Below, piece after piece: positions 8,228 to 15,182 of a stretch of DNA of 27,329 nt. Made by a program: the position numbers and the translations under genes. Source of the DNA: Oscillospiraceae bacterium. Lineage in GTDB: Bacteria; Bacillota; Clostridia; Oscillospirales; Oscillospiraceae. Where the stretch lies: NCBI GenBank assembly GCA_016295615.1, contig JAEDKW010000008.1, positions 1 to 27,329 on the forward strand, given 5' to 3'. The first letter of the stretch is position 1; every line of letters starts with the position of its first letter. The notes under the pieces were generated by a model. It saw nothing but the letters and a program-made list of their open reading frames with translations, was not told the origin of the DNA and did not search any database.

Positions 8228-8920
8228 ATGATCTATCATCCCAAAACACCGCAGGAAGCCGTTGACCTCCGTAAGGAGCATGCCGGCACGGCTGTCTACC
8301 TTGCCGGCGGCACCGATGACCTCCGTCTCGGCGGCGCTGCCGGGGGCAAGGATCTCATCGACATAACCGGCTTCGATTTCAACACCATTACCGAGAAGGA
8401 CGGCAAGATCTGCATTGGCGCGCTCTGCACGCTGCAGGATGTGATCGAAAGTGATCTGGTCCCCGCCTTCATCAAGGAAGCCGCCGCATTCTGCGCTTCC
8501 TTTGCCAAGCGCAACAGCGCGACCATCGGCGGCAACATCGGTCTGCGCCGCTCCGACAGCTACATGGCTGCCGCGCTCACCGCGGCGGACGCCGTGCTCA
8601 AGACCGTCACGCCTCACGGCGAGGAGGACAAGGCGATCGGCGAGTATCTGCAAAGCGACTGCATGCGCCTCATTGAGTATATCGTGATCGACAAGGACCG
8701 CACCGGCTGGGTCAGGCGCTTCGGCAACACCTCCTCCAGCCACGCTGCACTCATCGCCGCCGTCAGCGGCGGCAGGTACGCGCTCAGCGCATCCGGCAGC
8801 GAGCTTGCCTACGGTACGGCTGCGGACCTTGCCGACCATATGACCTTTGTTGACGACATGACCGGCAGCGCGGCGTATAAGAAGTATCTGGCAAGCACTG
8901 TTTTTACACTCGGGAGGTAA
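8228..8920 (+). CDS. ygfM: Second FAD-binding subunit, YgfM type
   Basis: This 230-residue protein is a short relative of XdhB. It keeps both FAD motifs, LAGGTD (25-30) and RNSATIGGNI (95-104), but has a reduced C-terminal domain, about 60 residues shorter. Its pairing with the next gene, an XdhD homologue, matches the ygfM-xdhD pair of E. coli, which databases label as putative selenate reductase or hypoxanthine oxidase subunits. Those labels are weakly supported. It is preceded by an AGGGAGG ribosome site, and the xdhD start follows its stop by five bases. It is therefore the most likely flavin partner of XdhD, separate from XdhB. Confidence 0.82.
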   Translation: MIYHPKTPQEAVDLRKEHAGTAVYLAGGTDDLRLGGAAGGKDLIDITGFDFNTITEKDGKICIGALCTLQDVIESDLVPAFIKEAAAFCASFAKRNSATIGGNIGLRRSDSYMAAALTAADAVLKTVTPHGEEDKAIGEYLQSDCMRLIEYIVIDKDRTGWVRRFGNTSSSHAALIAAVSGGRYALSASGSELAYGTAADLADHMTFVDDMTGSAAYKKYLASTVFTLGR

Positions 8921-8925
8921 CCGCG

Positions 8926-11805
8926 ATGGAACTGAAATGCAGAATCAACGGCGAAGAGATCGTTCTCCGTGCCGAACCCACCGCAAGGCTTCGCGATGTC
9001 CTGTATCACGCCGGCTGCCGCAGCGTCCGCGACAGCGACGATGCCGAAGGCTTTGCCGGCAGCGATACCATTATCTTCAACGGCAAGCTGAAATACGCCA
9101 ACTTTATCCTGTTTTATCAGGCTGAGGGCGCCGAGATCAGAACGGCGGAGTCCCTGATGAACGGACGCGAGATCAACTATGTGCAAAAGGCGATGGTCGC
9201 CGCGGGCATCGTGCAGAGCGCCTATAACGCGCCTGCCGCCGCGCTGATTTTGACCTGGCTGCTGGAGAAAAAGCCCAACCCCACCCGGGAAGAGATCAAG
9301 GAGGTGCTCAGCAGCATCTTTATCCGTGACGCCGGATATGAGCATTATTATCTGGCCGTCAAGCTGGCGACCGAGCTGCGCGACTTCGGCGAGTTTAAAA
9401 GCGAGATCGCGCCTTCCTTCCGCCCCAATCTCGAGGTCGTCGGCAAGCCCTGCGGCAAGATCGACGGCGCGGCGCTGGTTTCCGGCGAGCCCGTGTTCGT
9501 TGAGGATAAGGTACCCGAAAATGCATGGTGCCTGCACGTTCTGCGCAGCCCCTTTGCCAGCGCTTACATCAAGTCCATTGACACCAGCGAAGCGGAGAAG
9601 CTGCCCGGCGTTGCCGCCATTCTCACCGCCTACAATACCCCCGAAACACATTACATGCAGGCCGGTCAGGGCAACCCCGAGCCGTCCCCCCATGACCGCC
9701 GGCTCTTCAACATGAAGGTGCGCCATGTGGGCGACCGCGTTGCCGGCATCGTCGCCCGCACGCCGGAGATCGCCGATCAGGCTGCCGCCCTCATCAAGGT
9801 CGAGTATGAGCCGCAGGGCGCCGTCTACACGGTGGAGCAGGCCATGGCAGAGGGCGCGCCCCTCGTCCACAACGGCGAGGTCATCTATAACGCCGGCGCG
9901 CCTGCGGACCTTGCCGAGTTCAACAAGCTCGCCGGGGATAAGCGCGAGGGCAAGGTCGTTTATCAGTTCCCCCTGGGCGCGGATATCCACAAAAACATTG
10001 CCGCATCCAATAAGGGCGGCATCGGCGATATCGAAAAGGGCTTTGCCGAGGCGGACGCCATCGTGGAGCGCACCTATCAGACCAGCCAGATCCAGCACAC
10101 CCCGCTGGAGCCGCATGTCTGCTATGCCCACATTGAGAACGGGCGGCTTGTCATGAACTGCGCGACGCAGGTGCCTTACCATGTCCGCCGTATTGTCAGC
10201 TGGGTCTGCGGGATCCCCGAAAACAAGATCCATATCATCAAGGAGCGTGTCGGCGGCGGCTACGGCAGCAAGCAGGACATTCTTGTCGAGGACCTGACCG
10301 GCTACGCCGCATGGGTCACCGGCAAGCCCGTTTACTACCGCAATACCCGCGCGGAGGAGTTTTACGCCAACTCCACCCGCCACCCCATGCGCGTGAAGGT
10401 GAAGATGGGCGGCAAGAAGGACGGTACCATCACCGCCCTGTTCATGGAGGTCTGCGCCAACACCGGTCCCTTCGGCAACCACTGTTTGACGGTGCCGATG
10501 AACAGCTGCTCCAAGACGCTGCCGCTGTTCGCCGTGGACAACATGGCATACGACCTGAAGGTCTTTTATACCAATACGCCGCCCGCCGGCGCTTACCAGG
10601 GCTACGGTACGCCGAAGGGCACCTACGGTATCATGATGGCAATGGCGGAGCTGGCGGATAAGCTGGGTGTCGACTACCGTACCATGGTGGAGAAGAACCA
10701 CGTCAGCGAAGGCTACATGCTCGAGATCCTCAAGGGTCTCGGCGAAGGTCGCGAAGGCAACGTCGTGCCCGTCGGCTCCTGCGGTCTGGATGAAGCCATC
10801 GCCAAAGGCTGCGAGATGATCGAGTGGGGCAAGAAGGAGGTTTCCGAAGACCCCGACTGGAAGATCGGCAAGGGCTTTGCGATGATCATGCAGGGCAGCG
10901 GTCTGCCGGGTCTTGACCATGCGGAGGCGATCGCCAAGCTGGAAACCGACGGCACGGTCATTCTCAACAGCGGCGGAGCCGATCTCGGCACCGGTTTGGA
11001 TACCATTTCCGCCAAGGCGGTCAAAGAGATCCTCAAGCTCCCCATGGAAAAGATCACCGTCGTCTCCGGCGATACCGACTCCTGCGTGTTTGATACCGGC
11101 GCATACGCCTCTTCCGGCACGTTCTTCAGCGGCAACGCATCCCTGACGGCTGCGAAAAAGCTGAAGGAGGAGATTTTGAAGGAAGCCGCCCTGCAGATGA
11201 ACGAGAAGGTCGAGGATCTGGACGTCCGCGCCCCCGGCGAGGTCTACTCCAAAGCCACCGGCAACGCCATCTCCTATGCGGATCTGTCCCACGCCGCGAT
11301 CGCCGGCGACGGCCGCGGTCAGATGGTGGCGCACGGCAGCTATGTGACGACTGCGTCCTCCGTGCCTTACGGCGCACACTTCGCTCAGGTGGCGGTCAAC
11401 GTCAAGACCGGCGAGATCAAGGTGCAGAAGTTCTATGCCCTCCAGGATGCCGGCACGCCGATCAATCCCGAGATCGCCCTGTGCCAGATGTACGGCGCTG
11501 CCATGAAGTCCATCGGTCATACCCTGTACGAGGATATGAAGCTCGATCAGGACGGCAGGTGCATCAACGCCAATTTGACCGATTACGGCGCCCCCATGAT
11601 CGGCGAAGCGCCGGATGATTTCAAGGCTGTGCTCATCGACGTCAATGACGAGTACGGTCCCTTCGGCGCCAAGTCCATCTCCGAGATCGCCTGCAACGGC
11701 GCGGCGCCTGCCATCGGTATCGCGATCCACGATGCCTGCGGCGTGTGGATGCGTTCCTGGCCGATGACGCCGGAGAAGCTCCTCAGGGAACTCGGCAGGA
11801 TCTGA
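8926..11805 (+). CDS. xdhD: XdhD-type molybdenum hydroxylase with a cysteine-free ferredoxin-like domain
   Basis: This 959-residue protein closely resembles E. coli XdhD (YgfN, about 956 residues) along its whole length, including SVRDSDD near the start and GPFGAKSISEI near the end. Residues 1-160 have the fold order of a [2Fe-2S] subunit, but every cluster cysteine is replaced: the CGAC region reads EGFAGSD, QCGFC reads QSAYN and CRC reads IRD. The molybdenum part has GGGYGSKQ (443-450) and AYQGYG (556-561), so the usual Glu and Arg that bind purines in xanthine oxidase are both Gln (Q450, Q558). The catalytic base E920 is kept. The substrate is thus probably not bound as in classical xanthine dehydrogenase. 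Reported labels are selenate reductase or hypoxanthine oxidase; neither is proven. It must obtain iron-sulfur clusters from another protein such as XdhC. It ends the operon. Confidence 0.88.
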   Translation: MELKCRINGEEIVLRAEPTARLRDVLYHAGCRSVRDSDDAEGFAGSDTIIFNGKLKYANFILFYQAEGAEIRTAESLMNGREINYVQKAMVAAGIVQSAYNAPAAALILTWLLEKKPNPTREEIKEVLSSIFIRDAGYEHYYLAVKLATELRDFGEFKSEIAPSFRPNLEVVGKPCGKIDGAALVSGEPVFVEDKVPENAWCLHVLRSPFASAYIKSIDTSEAEKLPGVAAILTAYNTPETHYMQAGQGNPEPSPHDRRLFNMKVRHVGDRVAGIVARTPEIADQAAALIKVEYEPQGAVYTVEQAMAEGAPLVHNGEVIYNAGAPADLAEFNKLAGDKREGKVVYQFPLGADIHKNIAASNKGGIGDIEKGFAEADAIVERTYQTSQIQHTPLEPHVCYAHIENGRLVMNCATQVPYHVRRIVSWVCGIPENKIHIIKERVGGGYGSKQDILVEDLTGYAAWVTGKPVYYRNTRAEEFYANSTRHPMRVKVKMGGKKDGTITALFMEVCANTGPFGNHCLTVPMNSCSKTLPLFAVDNMAYDLKVFYTNTPPAGAYQGYGTPKGTYGIMMAMAELADKLGVDYRTMVEKNHVSEGYMLEILKGLGEGREGNVVPVGSCGLDEAIAKGCEMIEWGKKEVSEDPDWKIGKGFAMIMQGSGLPGLDHAEAIAKLETDGTVILNSGGADLGTGLDTISAKAVKEILKLPMEKITVVSGDTDSCVFDTGAYASSGTFFSGNASLTAAKKLKEEILKEAALQMNEKVEDLDVRAPGEVYSKATGNAISYADLSHAAIAGDGRGQMVAHGSYVTTASSVPYGAHFAQVAVNVKTGEIKVQKFYALQDAGTPINPEIALCQMYGAAMKSIGHTLYEDMKLDQDGRCINANLTDYGAPMIGEAPDDFKAVLIDVNDEYGPFGAKSISEIACNGAAPAIGIAIHDACGVWMRSWPMTPEKLLRELGRI

Positions 11806-11828
11806 GAAGATCCGACGGCGAAAAAAGA

Positions 11829-11857
11829 TTGAACAACGCAAAAAGTGGTGCTATAAT
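11829..11857 (+). promoter_or_regulatory. Promoter of the cytidylate-kinase-like gene, overlapping the xdh operon terminator
   Basis: TTGAAC (11829-11834) and TATAAT (11852-11857) are exactly 17 bases apart. The -10 box is in the loop-side part of the hairpin at 11842-11874. Transcription would start near 11864, giving a leader of about 40 bases before the ATG at 11903. Confidence 0.7.
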
Positions 11858-11880
11858 TTTAATAGCACCACTTTGCTTTT
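11842..11880 (+). terminator. Hairpin terminator of the xdhA-xdhD operon
   Basis: AAAGTGGTGCTA (11842-11853) pairs perfectly with TAGCACCACTTT (11863-11874) around a 9-base loop and is followed by GCTTTT. It stands 36 bases after the xdhD stop codon. The U-run is short and begins with GC, so termination may be partial. Confidence 0.65.
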
Positions 11881-11902
11881 GCGCTCAAAAGGAGGAGTTT
11901 CT

Positions 11903-12517
11903 ATGGTCATTACCGTTGGAAGGCAGTATGGCAGCGGCGGCCGCGAGATCGGCACGATGCTGGCGGAAAAGCTCGGCATCGCTTACTATGACGATATGCT
12001 GCTGAAGGAGGCGGCGAAGGAAAGCGGACTTTGCGAGGACTTGTTCCGCAGCTTTGACGAGCGTCCCAAGAGCTTTCTTTACTCCGTCGCCATGGATCCG
12101 TATTCTTTCTCCATGAATCATGTCATGCCCAAGGGCTCCATTGAGCAGCAGGTCTACCTGGCAACCTACGATACGATCAAAAAGCTTGCGGATAAGGGTC
12201 CCTGCGTACTGATCGGCCGCTGTGCGGATTATGCGCTCAAGGATCGTGACGATGTGATCAACCTCTTCATCACAGCCCCGCTGGAAAACCGGATCGAGCG
12301 TGTTGCGCGGCGCAACGGCATTACGAGGGACGAGGCGAAGGAGCGCATCAAGCGCACGGATAAATCCCGCGCCTCATACTACAATTACTATTCCTCCAAG
12401 GACTGGGGCGATGCGAAGAGCTATGATTTGTGCATCGACTCGAGCCTGCTCGGAATTGAGGGTACGGTGGAGCTTCTTGAAAAGCTTGTAACCCTCAAGG
12501 GCATCGAACAACGATAA
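11903..12517 (+). CDS. Cytidylate kinase-like family protein
   Basis: This 204-residue protein belongs to the cytidylate-kinase-like family common in Clostridia (Pfam Cytidylate_kin2). It has a nucleotide-binding loop GRQYGSGGREIG (6-17), GRCADYAL (105-112) and a basic helix followed by a tyrosine-rich YYNYYSS segment (159-165). It resembles CMP kinase in the P-loop region but lacks a normal NMP-binding domain, and the true substrate of the family is not known to me. I chose ATG 11903 because GGAGGAG (11891-11897) lies before it; the longer open frame includes the terminator hairpin. It appears monocistronic, with its own promoter and a strong terminator after it. Confidence 0.85.
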   Translation: MVITVGRQYGSGGREIGTMLAEKLGIAYYDDMLLKEAAKESGLCEDLFRSFDERPKSFLYSVAMDPYSFSMNHVMPKGSIEQQVYLATYDTIKKLADKGPCVLIGRCADYALKDRDDVINLFITAPLENRIERVARRNGITRDEAKERIKRTDKSRASYYNYYSSKDWGDAKSYDLCIDSSLLGIEGTVELLEKLVTLKGIEQR

Positions 12518-12523
12518 TGCGTG

Positions 12524-12560
12524 AAAAAAGCACCGGTTTTTCCTAAACCGGTGCTTTTTT
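12524..12560. terminator. Bidirectional terminator
   Basis: A 16-base A-rich arm (12524-12539) pairs with 12545-12560 around a 5-base loop. The GC core GCACCGG is flanked by six A on the left and six T on the right, so it can stop transcription from both the kinase-like gene and the convergent membrane protein gene. Confidence 0.9.
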
Positions 12561-12579
12561 GCGGAAAGATACCGAACGC

Positions 12580-12897
12580 TCACATATGCGCCGCGGCGTA
12601 ATCGGAGAGCCGCTGCCATACGATGCCGAGCTGCTCAGTGGTCGCAAGGAGATAGGCGAGGATAAAGACAAACCAGAGCTTCTGCAGATCCTCCCTGTCC
12701 CTGGAGAGAAAGAAACAGTAAGAAATATAGGCGACCGCATCGATCAGCAGGGCGATACCGAGGACGGAGACAAAGCCGGTTTCGCTCCACTCGGCAACGC
12801 CGGTAAACAGGGAAAGGAGTGAGTAGTACAAAAATGTGACGGTAAAGGGCCATTTTAAATTGTGCCAATCGTGAATGCGGGTTTTCTTCTGACTCAT
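12580..12897 (-). CDS. Small membrane protein of unknown function
   Basis: This 105-residue protein has a short charged start and three predicted membrane segments at about 18-37, 42-63 and 72-88. The loop at 64-71 is charged (SRDREDLQ). I do not recognise the family. The start is supported by GAGGAG about eight bases before the ATG, and the end by the bidirectional terminator 20 bases downstream. It is transcribed divergently from the amidohydrolase gene, from a promoter that faces the amidohydrolase promoter across an inverted repeat, so the two may be regulated together. No catalytic motif is visible. Confidence 0.75.
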   Translation of the reverse strand: MSQKKTRIHDWHNLKWPFTVTFLYYSLLSLFTGVAEWSETGFVSVLGIALLIDAVAYISYCFFLSRDREDLQKLWFVFILAYLLATTEQLGIVWQRLSDYAAAHM

Positions 12898-12926
12898 GGG
12901 AACGCTCCTCTCGGTTACTTACGGAC

Positions 12927-12955
12927 AGTATAGCCCAAAATTTGCCTGATTGCAA
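12927..12955 (-). promoter_or_regulatory. Promoter of the small membrane protein gene
   Basis: On the minus strand TTGCAA (12955-12950) and TATACT (12932-12927) are 17 bases apart. The -35 box lies in the left arm of the inverted repeat at 12946-12975. Confidence 0.7.
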
Positions 12956-12975
12956 GGGTGATCGCTTGCAATCAG
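12946..12975. repeat. Perfect 11-base inverted repeat between divergent promoters (operator candidate)
   Basis: CTGATTGCAAG (12946-12956) and CTTGCAATCAG (12965-12975) are perfect inverted copies around an 8-base spacer. Each arm contains the -35 hexamer TTGCAA of one of the two divergent promoters. It is not followed by a T-run on either strand, so it is not a simple terminator. Confidence 0.7.
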
Positions 12976-12994
12976 ACGACCGTGGTGGTAAACT
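12966..12994 (+). promoter_or_regulatory. Promoter of the amidohydrolase-elaA operon
   Basis: TTGCAA (12966-12971) and TAAACT (12989-12994) are 17 bases apart, about 20 bases before the GTG start at 13016. The -35 box lies in the right arm of the inverted repeat. Confidence 0.6.
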
Positions 12995-13015
12995 GAACGG
13001 CGGAGGCGAGAGACT

Positions 13016-14602
13016 GTGTTTGATGCTTTGATTCGCAGCGCCCGCGTGATCGACGGCAGCGGCGCTGCGGCGTTTACCGCCGATGTCGCCATACGGGAGG
13101 GCGTCATCGCCGCCGTCGGGCAGCTTGCCGGAGCGGCGGCTGTTGAGGTGATCGAAGCCGACGGGCGCGTTTTGACGCCGGGCTTTATCGATATCCACCG
13201 CCACGCGGACGCGGCGCTGTTTCGCGACGGTTTTGGAGCGGCCGAGCTGTCACAGGGCTTGACGACGCTCATCAACGGCAACTGCGGGCTTTCCATGGCG
13301 CCGGTCACCGGCAAACACGCGGAGGAAACGGTGCGCTATCTTGCCCCCATCACAGGCGAGATACCGCAAAAGCTGCGTTTTGCCTCGCTGAAGGACTATT
13401 TTCAGGCGGCTGAGGAGCGGAAGCTGCCGCTTCATAACGCCATGCTGATCGGCATGGGAACGCTGCGCACGCTCGTTTCCGGTTTTGCCGCAGGCGATCT
13501 TGATCTGCAGCAGGAGCGCGAGCTGCATTATTATATGGAACAGGCGCTTGCCGACGGCGCGCTGGGCGTGTCGCTCGGTCTTGGCTATGCGCCGGAAATC
13601 TTCTATTCCACAGACGGACTGATCCGCGCGCTTGCCCCGCTCTACGAAAGCGGTGTCCCGCTCACCGTCCACATGCGGCAGGAGGGGGACGGCGTGGTCG
13701 AGTCGCTCAGGGAGATGCTGCTGGTCGGCAAGGCGCTCAAAACGCCGCTTGAGATCAGCCACCTGAAAGCCATCGGAACACGCAACTGGCGCAAGGCCGT
13801 GCCGGAGATGCTGCGCCTGATCGAACAGGCGAGGGAGGACGGCGTGGATGTATCGTGCGACGTATACCCCTACGCCGCAGGCTCCACGCAGCTGATCCAT
13901 GTTCTGCCGCCGGAGTTTCAGGAGGGCGGCACGGACAGGCTGATCGCCGCGCTGCAAAGTGAGGACGCAAGACGGGAAATGAAGCGGCGCATGCAGACAG
14001 GCAGTGATTTTGAGAATATCACGGAGCTGGTCGGGTTTGAAAATGTGATCGCGACGGGGCTTCGCCGCGCAGAGAACAAGCCTTACGAGGGCTGGTCGGT
14101 CGGGCGCATTGCGCAGCAGCTGGGCAAAGACCCCTACGATGCGCTGTTCGACCTTCTTGCGCAGGAGGCGTGTATGACGACGATGATCGACTTCATCGCG
14201 CATGAGGACGATATCAGGGAGATTTTGCAAAAGCCCTACAGCGGTGTGATCTCCGATGCGACCTACCCCAGCGCCGGTTTGCTGCATCCGCGCGTATACG
14301 GAACCTTTGCAAGACTTGTGGAAAAGTATGTTGTCAAGGAAAAATGCCTGACACTTGAACAGGCGGTGCATAAGGTCACGCGGCAGCCCGCCGACCGGTT
14401 TGGGCTTGCGCAAAAGGGCAGGATCGAAGTGGGCGCGGATGCGGATCTGCTGCTCTTTGACCCCACGCACGTCCGTGAAAACGGAACATACCAAAAGCCG
14501 GACGTGTTTGCCTCGGGATTTGACTATGTGTTCGTCAGCGGCGAAGCCGCCGTTGCCGGGGGCAGGCTTACCGGGAAATGCGGCGGCACAATGCTGTGCT
14601 GA
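13016..14602 (+). CDS. N-acyl-D-amino-acid deacylase (D-aminoacylase) family amidohydrolase
   Basis: This 528-residue protein is a TIM-barrel metal-dependent hydrolase. It has the metal motif PGFIDIHRH (H61, H63) and a GNCGLSMAP motif whose C90 corresponds to the zinc-ligand cysteine typical of D-aminoacylases. The C-terminal part has RFGLAQKGRIEVGADADLLL, the usual return to the small beta domain. Known members remove acyl groups from N-acyl-D-amino acids or N-acyl-D-glutamate; related ones cleave cyclic amides. The exact substrate is not clear. The start is GTG 13016, with GGAGG (13002-13006) nine bases upstream. The elaA-like acetyltransferase follows after 20 bases, so the two are probably cotranscribed. 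Confidence 0.85.
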   Translation: MFDALIRSARVIDGSGAAAFTADVAIREGVIAAVGQLAGAAAVEVIEADGRVLTPGFIDIHRHADAALFRDGFGAAELSQGLTTLINGNCGLSMAPVTGKHAEETVRYLAPITGEIPQKLRFASLKDYFQAAEERKLPLHNAMLIGMGTLRTLVSGFAAGDLDLQQERELHYYMEQALADGALGVSLGLGYAPEIFYSTDGLIRALAPLYESGVPLTVHMRQEGDGVVESLREMLLVGKALKTPLEISHLKAIGTRNWRKAVPEMLRLIEQAREDGVDVSCDVYPYAAGSTQLIHVLPPEFQEGGTDRLIAALQSEDARREMKRRMQTGSDFENITELVGFENVIATGLRRAENKPYEGWSVGRIAQQLGKDPYDALFDLLAQEACMTTMIDFIAHEDDIREILQKPYSGVISDATYPSAGLLHPRVYGTFARLVEKYVVKEKCLTLEQAVHKVTRQPADRFGLAQKGRIEVGADADLLLFDPTHVRENGTYQKPDVFASGFDYVFVSGEAAVAGGRLTGKCGGTMLC

Positions 14603-14622
14603 GCAGGAAAAGAGTGTGCGGA

Positions 14623-15078
14623 ATGAAACTTGTGATAAAAAAATACAAAGACCTGTCGCGCGACGAGCTGTACGAGATCCTCAGGCTCCGCAATGCGGTT
14701 TTTATTGTGGAGCAGGCGTGCCCCTATCAGGATATCGATGAGACCGACAAAACGGCATACCATGTTTTTTTGCAGAATGAAGACGGGATACAAGCGTATC
14801 TGAGGGTGTTTCGGGAGGATCCCGCTTCAAAGGAAGCTCGCATCGGAAGAGTCATTGCGGTGAAAAGACGGTGCGGCATGGGCAGCAGGATCCTTGCCGA
14901 GGGGATCAAACTGGCGAAAGAGGAGCTTCACGCGTCGGCAATCGGATTGGAAGCGCAGGTGTATGCGCGGACGCTGTACGAAAAGCAGGGGTTTGTACAA
15001 ACCTCGGAGGAATTCCTGGAAGACGGCATTCCTCATATCGAGATGAAGCTGCAGCTTGAAGACCGGGGATTCGAGTAA
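14623..15078 (+). CDS. elaA: ElaA-like GNAT family N-acetyltransferase
   Basis: This 151-residue protein matches E. coli ElaA in length and key motifs: LRNAVFIVEQACPYQDID (22-39), the acetyl-CoA loop RRCGMGSRI (82-90) and EDGIPHIEM (133-141). GNAT enzymes transfer an acetyl group from acetyl-CoA to an amine; the natural substrate of ElaA is not established. I chose ATG 14623 because AAAAGAG lies eight bases upstream and the sequence before it does not belong to the fold. It lies 20 bases after the amidohydrolase. An acetyltransferase next to a deacylase suggests that one gene acylates and the other deacylates related amino compounds, but this is only inference. Confidence 0.85.
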   Translation: MKLVIKKYKDLSRDELYEILRLRNAVFIVEQACPYQDIDETDKTAYHVFLQNEDGIQAYLRVFREDPASKEARIGRVIAVKRRCGMGSRILAEGIKLAKEELHASAIGLEAQVYARTLYEKQGFVQTSEEFLEDGIPHIEMKLQLEDRGFE

Positions 15079-15117
15079 AAGAGGACGGGCAGAAGCACAA
15101 AATATTCGACATTTTTC

Positions 15118-15146
15118 TTGCACAATTCTGAGCTTTCTTTTAAAAT
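15118..15146 (+). promoter_or_regulatory. Promoter of the acyltransferase-symporter pair
   Basis: TTGCAC (15118-15123) and TAAAAT (15141-15146) are 17 bases apart, about 37 bases before the ATG at 15183. Confidence 0.6.
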
Positions 15147-15182
15147 GGGAGCGAACACACCGTATGCGAAAGGGGAGAGCGC

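Noticed and set aside
93..11805. Selenocysteine codons in the hydroxylases
   Set aside because: No in-frame TGA followed by conserved protein sequence was seen. In this enzyme group selenium, where present, is a ligand of the molybdenum cofactor and is not encoded by a codon.
8809..11841. Long open frame of 1010 codons on the minus strand
   Set aside because: It lies opposite xdhD and runs into the terminator and promoter region; no ribosome site or domain supports it.
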